This document shows, piece by piece, positions 10,080 to 22,372 of a stretch of DNA of 64,000 bases (the stretch's first letter is position 1; each line of letters begins with the position of its first letter). The translations under genes were made by a program, and so were the position numbers. The stretch is from contig OY987266.1 of assembly GCA_963920665.1 (NCBI GenBank), forward strand, positions 24,168,248 through 24,232,247, in the 5' to 3' direction. Origin of the DNA: Straminergon stramineum (Eukaryota; Streptophyta; Bryopsida; Hypnales; Calliergonaceae). The notes below the pieces were generated by a model, which did no database searches, was not told the DNA's origin, and saw nothing but the letters and a program-made list of their open reading frames with translations.

Positions 10080-13000
10080 TTAAAAATATAGAATTTCTGA
10101 AACCTCTCATTTAATTGAGTATATTGACTAAAGAATTGAATGCCAAGACTTTGAGGATTTAAATGCCCAATTTTCGTTCCATATTTGGATTTGGATCATA
10201 AGGCCTACCTATATATTTTCACTCAAAATTTTAAATCATCCCAAAAAAATAGAGAGAAAAAAATAATGAATCATCTAAAAAATATAAATATAAAAAATAA
10301 AACCAAATAAAATAAAAATGAAATATTTGATAATTTCATCTCACATAATATTTGTCTTTCAAAAAAATGATAATTCCATTTACAATGTACTCTTTTTTTG
10401 AAGATTTCTTGAATTTTGGAGTATGTTGAGGTTGTGCGGTAGGGTATTGGGCTTTCAATAAAAGCCAATGCATCAATACAAAGCCACTAAGGTAGGTACA
10501 TCCAAAATCTCATTGTGTCTAAAGTGCCACTTACAAGTCAATGTGTACCTATAATTGAAGAAATGATTTTAGAGCATCTACCAAAAAAGCTTGTCCTTTC
10601 ATAAATTTTGCATACCATATCCAAATGCCGCATTCATTGTGCGTTAGAACTTCCTTTTATTTACTAACAAGGGAATATAAAAATTTGACCTAACTAGTAA
10701 TAATAATTGTTCATAGCAGAAGAATTAGCACTTTGGGATGTCCATAGTCCCTACCTTAGAGCACATCACATTTATCCCTAATAGACTAAGGATCCTACTT
10801 TGGTTTTTTAAGAACTTGGGCATCTTCTATTGGCTCCATCATTTTAAAATTTTGCATAAATTTCTTAGGATGGATGATAAACATCCTAATCTACATGTGA
10901 AGTTTTCTTTATGGCATTCCAATAAATATTGCTAAAATCATATTAATGGTCTTTTTCAATTTCAATGTTAAAGCAAATAATGAAAAATATTCGCTAAGAA
11001 AATCAATTCATTTACTTGATTGTGTAGATTGATACCTACTCAAAAACATTTGAAACATTAAATTTTGAATAATGAGGTGAAAATTATGAAGAATTTTATT
11101 TTGAAAAATTTCATGATTAGATGTCCTTACCTTATATGGCCCTCTAATTTTCATATCAAACTTTAACCTTGAAAGGACATTTAGGCCAAAACGTAGCTAT
11201 TTGATGACTTTCAAGATTACTCTAGAAACGAAGAATGCATCTATTAGTCTAAAAATCTTGACAATTTCTAGCAAACTACCTTGGTAATAGGTCTTGTGAC
11301 TCTTGTCCTTTGAGGGAAGGACACCAAGGAGGTTTTGTGCCCTTTGGATGGTCAATCTTTGTGTATATTGAAGAATAGATGGTTTTAATCCAATTTAATG
11401 TGCAATTTTTTTATGCTATATTTGCATCAATGACTTAAGTTCAAGACATTTTTATAGGGTAGTTTATCAAAAAATGGTACACTATACAATGTATTTCAAT
11501 ACTTTGAGTGGTTTTTTTAAACTTGATTTTGACATTCAAAATGGTTTCTTTTGCTTTTGAACAAAATATCTAAAGGAATCTTCTAAAGTATAGTTTCTAT
11601 TCTACTAGGAAATTTTGAAAAAAATCTAAAAATAAGCATTTCATTGACGTTTGAAGTTGATGATCTATAACCACATTTCTAAATATGGAGAGACAAGGAA
11701 ATTTTCTTTAACCACAACGATCTACACTATAATATACTTTTGTTTTGAAATTTAGAGATTATTCAATCACATATTGTATTTGATATGAATTTTCTTCAAT
11801 TTTTCTTCAAAAATATGTGGAAGTTTATAACTTTCACAAAAAATTCTAAATTTTTTTGACATGTATCAAATGTGTTATTTCAACTTTGAAAATTAAAACC
11901 AAACCATTTCACTCTTAAATTGCAGAGAAATGGAGGATACAATGTGAAACTTTCAAGTTTGACAATACAATCATAGGCTTCTTCTTCTTTAGGTGAATAC
12001 TTGACCTTTAATGTTTACTCTAAAGATTTTAAACTTTGGAGGGTAATGGAATCCATAAACCAATGCCAAGAAATGCACTATTCATTTTCTAAGCAAATTA
12101 TTTTCTGTAATCCCTTAATAGCAAAGAAAACCATTGTAACCAAGGATTATGGGTTTTTCATCTTCCCTAATGGATAATTTGCACAAAATCTAATCAAACC
12201 ATTGTACATAACCAAGGCTTATAAGATTCTCATCTTCAATGACCTTCAATGGATAATTAACATCTACTAAATTATCATTCATTTATGCATTTTAGAGTGT
12301 TTTTTAAAAAAAATTTATGAAGTGCCAAAGTGGAAATATTAAATGTTATAGTAGTGCTCCAAATTACAACATTCATCCACATACTAGATGTATAGTATGG
12401 TTTCCATCCACAATTTGGCAATTGCATCCAAGTTTTTTGACATTTTTCTTGACATATTTTAGCCAAATTACTTTTCCTGGTGCAATTTGGAACCAAAGTG
12501 CCAAAAAAAAGCCCTAATGCATTTCTCCTCATCAAATCATTTTTTTGACATCCATAAATCCCTCTTGTGCAAGGATTGCCCTATACATAATGTTAAAATT
12601 TTGGATAGGTATCCGTTTTCATTGGCATATACTTTACTCATTCAACGTTTCAACTTTCATTGTTTCATTATTTTCATCCATTTCCGAGTGACATGAGATG
12701 AGATTTCTGGGTTTTTTTGAACCCCGGAGTATGAAATGAGTTTTACACCCCAAAATGTTCTATTCCCTGGAAGTTTGGCACAAAGAACCAACACAAGAAC
12801 TACAGGAAAACCGATGGACTGGTCAATTCATGCATTCTGAGCTGACAGTATAATTATCATGAGCTGATAACAGAAAAACTGAAAAACATTTCCCCAAGGT
12901 TCTGATTGCTGGGTAGTAGAAATACGAATACAATTCTGTGCCAACTAATGTCCGGGAAGAACCGGCGGCTAGTTCAAAGTTAGACGGTGGAATTGGTAAA

Positions 13001-13595
13001 AAAACCGGTTGCAATTTGAAAACATCAGTGGAAAAAAACAAAAAAATCCGATTATGAATGGGAAATAGAGAAAATAACCGGACTTTGTACTTAGAAAAAA
13101 CGGTTCAATTTGGGAATTGAAGGAAAATAGCCGGTAAAACTCAAAAAACTTCCCGAACGCTGGTGCCAACGGAGTGCTCTTCAATTCACCGCATTCTGAA
13201 TCCTTCTGTTTCAAACGCTTACGTAATCTATGGTATTTGTTCAGAATGGCTATGTATCTATGTTGCAACTAGCATTTCTATAATAATTTACAGGGGTGCA
13301 GACAGAAGACTCTTTACCAAGCCGACGCTCAATCATAAATAAAAATTACTGCTTAGAACTTCACTCCCTTCCGATTCAACATACCCTGCATCATTTATTT
13401 TTACTAGAAAACCATGCATATCACTCTACAGCATGTGAAGAATGATGCACACAAGAGGCTAGTAATTTTCCTTAACACATTTGAAGTGTCACGAAGTATA
13501 CATATTACCTTGTCATCTTCAAGTATGCCACCTGCTTGCTGGATTCAGCTGAGATGAAAGACTCCCAGAAAGTCTATAGAGCCCGAATATAACCA
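10080..13595. other. AT-rich intergenic, decayed repeats
   Basis: No gene was recognised. Short ORFs at 10271-10468, 12275-12535 and 12823-13268 lack domains and are typical of AT-rich noise. The stretch 11041-11110 weakly resembles the dispersed repeat at 34171-34291. GC rises from about 12,900 toward the F-box gene. Confidence 0.3.
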
Positions 13596-13813
13596 GGGTG
13601 AACCGACCCCCTCACTCGTCCCCCGTAAATCATTCGAAGTAAAAAAAATACCCCCAATTTTGTGCTTAATTAAATTATCTTTCATACCTCACCTAGCTAA
13701 CATGGGGCCTCTGATTGCAAATATGAATTCAAAATTTGCAAAGTTTATCACTCGAGGCAAATAAAAAAGTTCAGCAAATTCCCTCGGAGAAGAACGAGGG
13801 GGTCGGTTCACCC
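13596..13813. mobile_element. 218-bp MITE with TIR GGGTGAACCGACCCCCTC, copy 1
   Basis: The 18-bp TIR is perfect at both ends. The interior includes GGGGCCTCTGATTGCAAATA followed by TGAATTCAAAATTTGC, shared with the degenerate copy at 19408-19634. It is non-coding. It lies about 1 kb downstream of the F-box gene. Confidence 0.7.
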
Positions 13814-14816
13814 CATCCCCGAGGGTCTGACGCTGTTTCACTAAGGAAAGCACTCGGTTGAATCATGTAAACATCGGTGAAACGCCCAGTACACCCACAC
13901 GGATGTAACTTAATTCAAACGACGTTATCAAGATAATGAAACATTCCGAATTATGGTAGTATGTAAGAGTCTGCGAAAACTCCGCAAGCTCGAAGTATCC
14001 ACGAATCGAAAGTCTAGATACAGGGAAGTATCTGCAGATTGCAATCCAGAAAAGCAGTGTCGAAAGAGGGCTACCATTCTCACATTAGTTCAGTTCTGTC
14101 GTAACATAAAGCATCTCGGGCAACAACGCACTCTCCAAGACGTGCTGAAGTTCCTCAGTCCAATGCCAGTAGCCTGCACAGCGTATTCTGAGATGCACGC
14201 AACCGAACGACAAGCATTATAAAGTTTCCCTGCGGACAGACCATCGCCTAGATCACAGAAAGCAGAGCTCAAACTGACTAATATCACCGACCAAATGAAG
14301 AAAAACGATTATGATAATGACGACGATAATCACAGCTCAAGAATAAAAAATCCATAAACGGAACCCCTCTTAATTCAGCAGACATGACCCACTGTAACTA
14401 CGAACCAGCGGTACTTCGAATATAACAAAATAGAATGGATAAGCACAGCTCACCTTTGAGAACTCAATAAACAGCAGCAACAAGCCACTTCAGTGATGAT
14501 CAGGTAACAATATGAAATCTGGAAAAGCCTGATGACTTCAACTTGGTAATTAATACCGAAGAGTTGGTTGATGGCATTCCTCTAACGCAAAGAAACTCTT
14601 AGGGATCAGTACGCTCCTAAATGTTTACTTGCAAAATAAGATTAACTATTTCAATCTCATCCTTCGAATAGAAGGCTCCGGAATTCGAAAATGTTGAACA
14701 TGCTTAAGCTGAGTGCATGATCAGAATAGATAGATGAAGAATGACCTCGATCAACCCCTACCGCATCACACTGAACGTATCGATGACACTTTCCGGGAAA
14801 GCCTCAGCTCCGATCA
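13814..14816. other. 3' flank of the F-box gene
   Basis: Moderate-GC sequence downstream of the EID1-like stop codon. It probably includes the 3' UTR, at least near 14.7 kb. An ORF on the plus strand at 13953-14222 has no recognisable domain, and I take it as chance. Confidence 0.35.
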
Positions 14817-16563
14817 TCACATGTTGTACAAAGGGCGATCAGTCCACGCACCCGCAACGTGACCATTTTCACAGACATAAGCTCGAACCACGGGCTCCCC
14901 GTCCTCGTGGTATTCTAAGGAGCGGCGCAAGCAAAAACTAGTCACCATGTCGTACGTCTTTCGTGAGGCACAGTAGGCACAGGAGAGATCAGTGTGCTTA
15001 CATCCCTGATCCCTAAGGTTCCTCCATACGTGAGATTGTTTGAAATTCTTGAAGATGCCTCGAAAAAGCTTGTATATCCGTTTCTCTCCTTGATGACTAC
15101 ACCCTGGCCAATCGCAGATGAATAGGCTATCATCTCGAAACCTGCCAAGACACACCTCGATTCTCAATTAAAGCTTTACCGAGAAAGACTAATTAAGTAA
15201 GCAGCTCTTCCACAACAGGTGAAGCAAGGAACACGGTAGCAGAAAACTTAGCAACCAAGCAACCATCCAGGACTATTCCTGATGATGGTGAAATCATGAC
15301 CACACCACAGCTCCACGCGGGGCCGTTTGATGAAGGCATATAACCAGAGAAGAGACAATTCCGACGACGATCACTGATATGCTATCCACATACGACCCCT
15401 ATACAAATGAAATCCAATCGCTGATAAGTCATGTTCAGCAGGACCATGTGGCCACCTGGTTCCGAAAGGATTCTTGAGGCACTTGTAATTAAGACTCACT
15501 CGCTAGTCTCAAGCGAGGATTGAACAGACACCAGCACGGTCGAAGATTTGGTAGCACAGATTGGTCGATAGACTCCCTCACAGCGCAGATCCGTGACTTT
15601 TCCTAGCGAGAACCAAGCAGGCATCAACCCTTGCTTACACCATTAACGATTTCACTGAACAGTCCCACTATGAAACTTGTTATGTTCTAACAAATATACA
15701 TGACGAAATTAGGGCATTCGAGATTTCAACCTGCTTGCCAACAATTTGTTGCCCTGCTCGCGCGTCAAACTCCATGACCCTTTCGCTAAATGGGCTCGGC
15801 TGTCATTGCAGCCAGCTTCACCGTCACCAAGAGATTCCTCAAGTGATTTCTCCGCTGGCAATTCCGCAACTCGTGGGTTGCTATCACGGGCTGCGGGGTC
15901 GGTACGACGGTAGCTCGACACAATTTTTTGATCTTGCATAACCTTGTTATGGTAATGCAGACCTCCTTGCTTCATATGCTTAATTGGACCTACCGTTCTA
16001 GCAGCCACCTCGCCTGACTCCTTCAACTTCTTCCTCTTCAAACCATGATCCTTTCCAGCAGATAACGAGAGCTCAGAGACGGAATCGACGACCTGAGAGG
16101 GCTCCGACGGAGATTTGACGACGTAATACTCCTCCGACCTACCGAGCTCGCGTTCGAGACCAAAGTCCCAACTCTCCAGCAGAACACCAGCATGGCGAAG
16201 GCCAGGACAGCACACAAGCAGCTTCTGCAAACCACCCCAGCCCCCGGGCGGTTCGCCCAGCAAATCACAAGTCTGTTGTTGCGACATCAGCTCCGACACC
16301 ACGGTCGGCACCACACGCATACATTGGTGGCGCCAGCAGCTGATGCGGATCGCATTCTTAAACCTACGGCAGACGCACACCAGGCGCGCTAGGTCGCGCG
16401 GGTCCTGCTCCAGCCGCGCAAACACGTTCATGAGGATATCCTCCGAGATGCGGCTGAAGAATGGCAAACTATTCGGATTCATCGGCTGTGGCTCCTTGAA
16501 GAAAGGGAACGAAGACGTCGACATAGCTCCCTCCCCCCCCTTTCCAAACCACCTCAACCACAC
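14817..16563 (-). CDS. EID1-like F-box protein, two exons
   Basis: Exon 1 is 16563-15731 and exon 2 is 15141-14817. The 589-nt intron has a GTTGAA donor and a CTTGGCAG acceptor. The exons join in phase as ..KLLAS-R-FRDDSLFICDW, giving 385 residues from the first ATG; M14 or M28 are possible starts. Residues 37-80 are an F-box (RISEDILMNVFARLEQDP..). Next come PPGGW (105-109), CCPGLRHAGVLLE (118-130) and DFGLEREL (133-140). The C-terminal region contains REQGNKLLASRFRDD, LFRGIFKNFKQSHVWR, C332-x2-C335, and the block DGEPVVRAYVCENGH followed by AGAWTDRPLY. This block is the hallmark of the EID1/EDL family. Angiosperm EID1 is an SCF substrate receptor that attenuates phytochrome A signalling, so an SCF-linked nuclear role is inferred here. 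Residues 141-255 are low-complexity, variable linker. To my knowledge angiosperm EID1 is intronless, so the intron is a point of interest. Confidence 0.9.
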
Positions 16564-17830
16564 GGGGCGAGAGACAATGTCCGCACCAATGGCGACGCGA
16601 CTCTCGACCGTTTCCTACAAAACAACTTGCCAATCATGTGGTCACACCCTCCGTTACCACCACTTCCCAACTCCCCTCCTCCTCCTCCCTCCACCACTCA
16701 TAGGGTTACGGACAACAATCCATCCATAAGCTCCTCTAAAACTCTCCACTTCTCCTCAATTCCGACCCCCAAAACACGCAATTCCCGTCGCCACGCCAAC
16801 AATAAACCTGAAAAAACCACAACAACAATAAAAATTAGTCACAATTCCATCACTCCTCGTCCACACACCCAAATCACATCCACACCCACATTCTCCTCCT
16901 CTCCCCAGTCCCCCTCCACAGCGCCTACATTCTCCTCCCAGAACCGCTCCTCGCATCCCAATCCCCATCTCCGCACCTCGAATTCGGAACTCCACCTCCT
17001 CCACACCGATTCCATCCCCCAAACCCACCAAGAACAATGCAACCAGACGGAAACTACTGAGCCAAAGGGGAAAGACGAAGGAACCGCACGCACCAGAGAG
17101 AACGCGAGAGCGCGCTCGGCGGGGACGAAGCGAAGGAATTGGGAAGAAGGCGAAGGAAGGGAAGGGAAGGGAAGTTATTAAGCGATGGCCGGGCTTGCGT
17201 GCAGCTGCAGCTCGGGCTCACTACGGAGGGTGGATGCATGCAAAAAGCCTGGTCAGGCTGCAAAGGCGAAAGCAAAGGGCAAGCGAGCGAGAGAGACGGG
17301 AGAGGACGGGAGACGGGAGATCGTATCTGAACGAGAGCTTTATGGCCGTATCTCTACGTTATTGTATTATTTTATGTGCACTTTTTACGTGTTGCGTCCT
17401 AGACCCCCGCCAGGGGAATGGGGGCCTCTGATTGGTGGAGGTTCAGGGGCGTCGGCTATTGGCTCCCGAGTCCTGGACTTGGAAACCTGACTGATGAGAT
17501 ATGAGACGAGTGAGTGACTCGAGCCGGGGGGTTCCATGCACCCACTCTCATCCATGTCCTGGTTCTCATCCATATCCCTGGCAGGCAGCGTTTGTTTTGT
17601 TGGACGAAATCTCGTACAGTACTCTCTGCAGGTTTCATCCTGTCAGACTCCGTCCGTCCGTCCGTCCGTCCCTGCAGAATGGGACCCGCGGTGTCAGGTC
17701 TTCTGGCTGCTATTGTTCCAAAAAACAACAGCTGCTTGCAGTGCAGGGATCCCTCTCTGGTAAGGTACATGAGTGGCGGTTCCTTGGAGGGAAATGCAAG
17801 AATTTATTATTTCCAATCATGTGATTGAAA
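16564..17830 (-). promoter_or_regulatory. GC-rich 5' region of the EID1-like gene
   Basis: A CpG-rich block, pyrimidine-rich on the plus strand from about 16.6 to 17.05 kb, runs upstream of the F-box ATG and probably contains the 5' UTR and core promoter. It holds a GTCC x5 run near 17,650. No clear TATA box was seen. ORFs within it (for example 16627-17181) are Pro/Ser/Thr-rich, low-complexity and open on both strands, so I do not call them genes. Confidence 0.45.
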
Positions 17831-17879
17831 TTTTGCAAATTTGAATTCATTTTGGAAGTCCTAAGATCATAAATTACTT

Positions 17880-18180
17880 AAGGAAGTGAGCTCTGATAGC
17901 GACCATTTAAAAGCTGATTGCCTTTGCGGGGAAACTAAACTTCTTGAAACAATTTTCAATCAATTTTCGTAGGAAGAAAAATTGAATTGGCATCTATCCC
18001 ATGTTGTTTCATATTTTGGGGGACCTTTATGAAATTCATTACAAAATTTTGAAGTTCAAATGTGGTAGTCACTAAAGGTGACCACCTCTTGAAAATAATG
18101 TACCTTGTTGGTACATTGAAGAAAGCAAAATGTACTTCTATGTCATGATTGCTTTTACAGCACATGCACTTTTAGAGCAA
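17880..18180 (-). mobile_element. Degenerate copy of the AAGGTAGTCTGC MITE, reverse orientation
   Basis: The reverse complement of the 20785-21088 element aligns along nearly its full length. Shared phrases include AGCGACCATTTAA, GCTGATTGC, GTAGGAAGAAAAAT, GGAATTGGCATCTA-type text and GGTAGTCACTAAA. The left TIR is eroded (AAGGAAGTGAGCTC) and the right TIR is lost. Confidence 0.7.
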
Positions 18181-18829
18181 ATTATAACAAAGAGAGTTGA
18201 AAAATACAAAACTTGTTAATAAGAAAAAAGGTCAAAAGAATTTATATATTTTTTTTCTATCATTGTTTGAACTTTGAATTCAAACCTTCAAAATTTTTTG
18301 TTTTACTTTGCTCTAAATCAACTTACCACTTTATTGTTAATTACTAAGATCCATTGTTCAAAACTCCTATGAGGTTTGTAAAGTGTAATTACCTAGAAAA
18401 ACTACCATGGAGAGAATGCTCAATGTGATCCATATAGAGCTTTAGGAATACACCTAATGTTCAAAATAGGTGTTCAATCTTTTGAAACACAAAATTTGGG
18501 GAAATGTCATACAAACATCAAAAATTGATTATTTAGATGATCTTACTCACCCTTGCAATAATTGCTAGTAGATTCACATATGCAATGCTATAGAGCTATG
18601 ATTACCCAAATATCATATAATATTTTAAAATAAATGAAATGTTATTTTAAATACAAAAATTTATATTTGACTAAGTTCAATTCAAATCTTTTCTATGTAT
18701 TTCACTACTTTATGTTTCCTATTTATGATTTTGAATTTTTTTTTACAATATCCATCAATTAGATGATAAGGACAATTGTAAGGTGTAGTTTAGGGGCATT
18801 TTGAAAATTGTGTAGCTCTATTACTAGCA

Positions 18830-19130
18830 TTGTGGAGGTGGCAACCTCACAAGTGATCAATTTTTGGTAAACATTCATGTTGTTTCATCTTCTTCTTTAT
18901 GTCATGTTTCAATACTACTAGTGTGATTTCTTGATGTGCATCAAATGTATTTTCACATCACCTACATGACACTTTTAGCACTCTAGACCTTGCATCTCTC
19001 AAAATTTGTAACTAATTCACAACATGTCCAAAAATTATGAAACCACTTGCATTTTGATTCATGGGTTTTCACCAATAAGAAAAAATTGTTGTTCATTTTC
19101 TAGAGCAATCAGATCATGCCCCAAATTGAG
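18830..19130. repeat. Older relative of the same MITE family
   Basis: The stretch around 18990-19060 (AAAATTTGTAACTAATTCAC, then a GTCCAAAAATTATGAAACCA phrase) matches the interior of the 20785 element. The flanks are too eroded to set boundaries. It sits in AT-rich DNA with no gene. Confidence 0.4.
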
Positions 19131-19407
19131 CTTATTTGTGCAATTTTATGTATAAGATAGAGAAACCCATTACCAACCCTAGGTCGAATACCATCCAAAT
19201 GTAGGGCCCTCATTAACTCTATGACGAGAATTTATGATATTAGTACATGCCTTAACTTCACATTTACTTCACAATAAGACATGTATTATAATTTTACATT
19301 CTCACTCTCAAATCAATGAGAGCCCTTCATTTGGGTGGTATTGGGTAAAGCTACCTTAGTTACCATAGTAAATATGACTCACCCAAGCACCCCTATTCCT
19401 AATCAAG

Positions 19408-19634
19408 GTGGATTGCCCCCCTTGCTTGTCTCCCCAAGTTAATCCATGGGTACATGTAAAAAAAAAGGATCCCTTGTTTTGTGCTTCATTAATTTATCTT
19501 TTGTACTTTTCCTAGCTTAATTGGGGCCTCTGATTGCAAATATGAATTCAAAATTTGCAAATTTTATCATGCGTGACAAATCAAAACATTTCATGGGGTT
19601 CCCTTGGGGACGAGCGAGGGGGTCAATCCACCCC
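19408..19634. mobile_element. Degenerate copy 2 of the GGGTGAACCGACCCC MITE
   Basis: Same length class and interior as 13596-13813, including CCTCTGATTGCAAATATGAA followed by TTCAAAATTTGC. The ends have drifted to GGTGGATTGCCCCCC and its inverted partner GGGGGTCAATCCACC. Several changes fall on both ends symmetrically, which suggests a distinct subfamily. Confidence 0.65.
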
Positions 19635-19679
19635 GGCCCCATTCATATTGTCCAAAGTCAAAGCACTATTTCCTAATTC

Positions 19680-20781
19680 CTTTTGCACGCCCTAAAACTC
19701 CACAAACTTTGGGGAACTGAAGCAAGCAAACAAGACCCCCGATATCCTCCTCCCTCTGATTACCCGTTGGCCTGCCTGCCTGCCTCCCTCTTTCTTCTCC
19801 AGTCCAGTAGGCATGTGAATGCCACTTCCAGGTTCCCCCAATCCCCAGACGCCACGTCTCTGATCCCCCCTCCCCCCGCCCCTTTTTCCCTGGTCCGTTC
19901 CCCGCTCGGTCTGGAATTCTGGATCACCATCCCAGTCACTGGTTGGTCCTCAGGAAACGAATGGCGGAGAACTCTTCTCCCAGTGCAGTGCCAGTGCAGT
20001 GCAGCCCGACTCCTTGATTGCCACCCGAGGTTTGAAATTGCCCAAAGGGGACGGAGGCACGGAGCTTGAGGCTGAGAACAGAGGAACCACGTGCAAAAGG
20101 GACGCCTCCCATTGGGAGCCCAGCTCCTAAGTTCCAACTGGAGGGGACTCTCCTGCTGGAAATCCTCCCCCCTTCCCCCCAATCGGGGGGGGGGGGGAAG
20201 GTGATGGTCCAATCCAGAGACGACAGCTGGCGCAAAGCCACAAGCAGGGCAATCGAATAACGGTGTCCTTTTGACAGGGGGGAGGGTCCCAATTAAAATA
20301 GTATTATTATTGTTACTATTCCAGATGAAGACTCACTCTTATATATAGAAAGCCAGGGCTGCAGGACAGGGACTGTAAGTTAAGTTAAGTTACCCCGCAA
20401 TCCCAGGGATCTCCGGCATCATCATCATCCCTCAGGTCGTGCGGGACGGAACAAGCTGGGAGCCAACGGGAGGAGGAGGCCTATCCGTAGATGCATCTGT
20501 CGGTACGGACGGCTCTCGTTGGGCCATGTCGACGATTCGGGGGAGGGGGCCCGGGGGGGCTTCTTTACAGTAAGTGTGAAGTGGATGAGTCAGTGGGTAG
20601 TTGCATCTTCATCCATCCGGTTTCGTAGTGGATGAGAAATGGGAAGAGTTTTCATTCAGGAAGAGTTTTCATTCATCCGATGGAAAGAGAGGGAGGACGG
20701 CATGTCTAGGGGCTCTCGCTGGTGAGTGGAGGGCTGGGGGCGAGTCGTACTAATAAGATAGAACGAACAGCAGGGATATGG
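19680..20781. other. GC-rich island without a recognisable gene
   Basis: A CpG-rich block about 1.1 kb long that contrasts sharply with its AT-rich surroundings. It carries a 13-14-bp G-run near 20,185, a CAGTGCAGTGCCAGTGCAGT phrase near 19,985, a TATA-like sequence at 20,339 and a 16-bp tandem duplication (GAAGAGTTTTCATTCA) near 20,645. ORFs in several frames look like chance products of the composition. It could be a promoter or 5' leader of a non-coding transcript, or a distal leader of the EID1-like gene. Confidence 0.35.
20339..20348. promoter_or_regulatory. TATA-like sequence TTATATATAG
   Basis: It is placed inside the GC-rich island and can be read on either strand. The AT run stands out against a GC-rich background, as a core promoter would, but no associated coding sequence is recognised. 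Confidence 0.3.
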
Positions 20782-20784
20782 ACT

Positions 20785-21088
20785 AAGGTAGTCTGCTCTT
20801 AAAGCGACCATGCTCTAAAAGCGATTATGGCACAGGGGTACATTTTGCTTTCTTTCATGTACCAACACTGTTCATTTCAGGAGATGGTCGCTTTTAGTGA
20901 CTACTGCATTTCAACTTCAAAAATTTGTAACTAATTCCACAAAGGTCCAAAAAATATGAAACAACTTGGGTTAGATGCCAATTCCATTTTTCTTCCTACT
21001 AAAATTGACTGAAAATTGTTATAAGGAATTTTGCTTCCCCGAAAAAGCAATCAGCTCTTAAATGGTCGCTTTAAGAGCAGACTACCTT
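20785..21088. mobile_element. 304-bp MITE with 27-bp perfect TIRs and ACT target duplication
   Basis: The ends begin AAGGTAGTCTGCTCTTAAAG and continue CGACCAT, identical in inverted orientation over 27 bp. ACT flanks both sides (20782-20784 and 21089-21091). An internal inverted AGCGACCAT/ATGGTCGCT pair gives a second fold. It is non-coding. At least one full-length degenerate relative lies at 17880-18180. The 3-bp duplication fits PIF/Harbinger or CACTA insertion, but the termini match neither in an obvious way. Confidence 0.8.
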
Positions 21089-22372
21089 ACTGTAACGTAG
21101 ATAATGCTCGAGAGGCATTATGGGACATGGTACCCCCAAGTCTAGTAGTAGTTCATCATGGACGTTCATATCTGTACTTTTCGCAAATTTAACGGTGTAG
21201 GAAGAGGGTTTGCGTTTATGAGTTGTAAGGTTTTTGTGACTATCCAACGGAATGGTGATGAATTTGCCTTGAAAATTGGATTTGGCATTATGGGTAGTGA
21301 TCAAGATATGAGAATTTCCAGGTTCTATTCAACATCATGTCGCCAATTCTATCCTGAAACACTTAGCTTATTATAGGAAATTACACAAAGGAATAAAATT
21401 AGGTTGCCTTGACAAGTAGGTTGCCTTATCCCCCCAAGAAAGTTACTCTACAAGCCATCAAAGTCAACAAGTATTTTTACAAATATATTTCCATTTGTAC
21501 ATATGGAGGTTCGTGAGTCCCAATTACAATAAGAGATGATTCACAAGTAGTTCATTTGTGTACAATAACAATTAATAGATGTATAGTGTCAAATGTCAAG
21601 AAATTAGTGAGGGCAACCTAATTTTACTATTTTTGTAGAAAATAAATGAAGATATAGTATAAAATAACATAAATAGTGGTATTTATCTCACTCAATCATC
21701 CAAAGAGGGAATTGTAAAAAAGCATGAGTTTTATGTTGGTGTGTATTTGTGTAACTAATATCCAGAAGGACAAATCTTTATTATAATTTTACATTGAAAT
21801 TTTCTACATTTATTTGGGATGAGGGTGAAGTCAAATATTTGTTGTAAATCCTCTTGGTTTGGTAGCTCATCTAAAAAATTGTGCAAATACAATAGTTGAC
21901 AAGTCTTCCATACTAATTATTTGCAAAATGAGGATATCTTAGTGGAAGAGTGGCATGGAAGAGTGATAAGCATGCTTTAACTCATACTTACATAATTTTT
22001 TTATTTACAATTAAATTTAGAACTATATAGAAATAGACCCCCCCCCAAAAAAAAACTATGCATGACTAGAACACTATTTTTGCCACAGGTATCTCAAAAC
22101 TAAGGCAATAGAAAAGAATAAAAAAATATTTCAAATTAATTTTTTTTAAATCCTCATAGAATATATTTCTTCTATTTGGAAGTCTTTGATTCACTCTATT
22201 TAGATAAATGACTAGAAAGTCATAGATCATTTTGTTTTGTTGGCATTCACAACATCTTTGTAAAAACAATTATGTATTGCCTTTGTTTTTTAACTCAATT
22301 TTTACAATTCATATTGATTTAGTTTACAATCCTAAGGTTCAATATTCAAGAAAAATATTTGTCTATTTTCAT

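Noticed and set aside
16627..17181. 184-codon Pro/Ser/Thr-rich ORF
   Set aside because: Low-complexity composition from the C-rich upstream region of the F-box gene, overlapped by other ORFs on both strands, with no domain.
19683..20292. Overlapping ORFs of 118-150 codons in the GC island
   Set aside because: Several frames on both strands are open at once. The content is Pro/Gly/Arg-rich and reflects base composition rather than coding.
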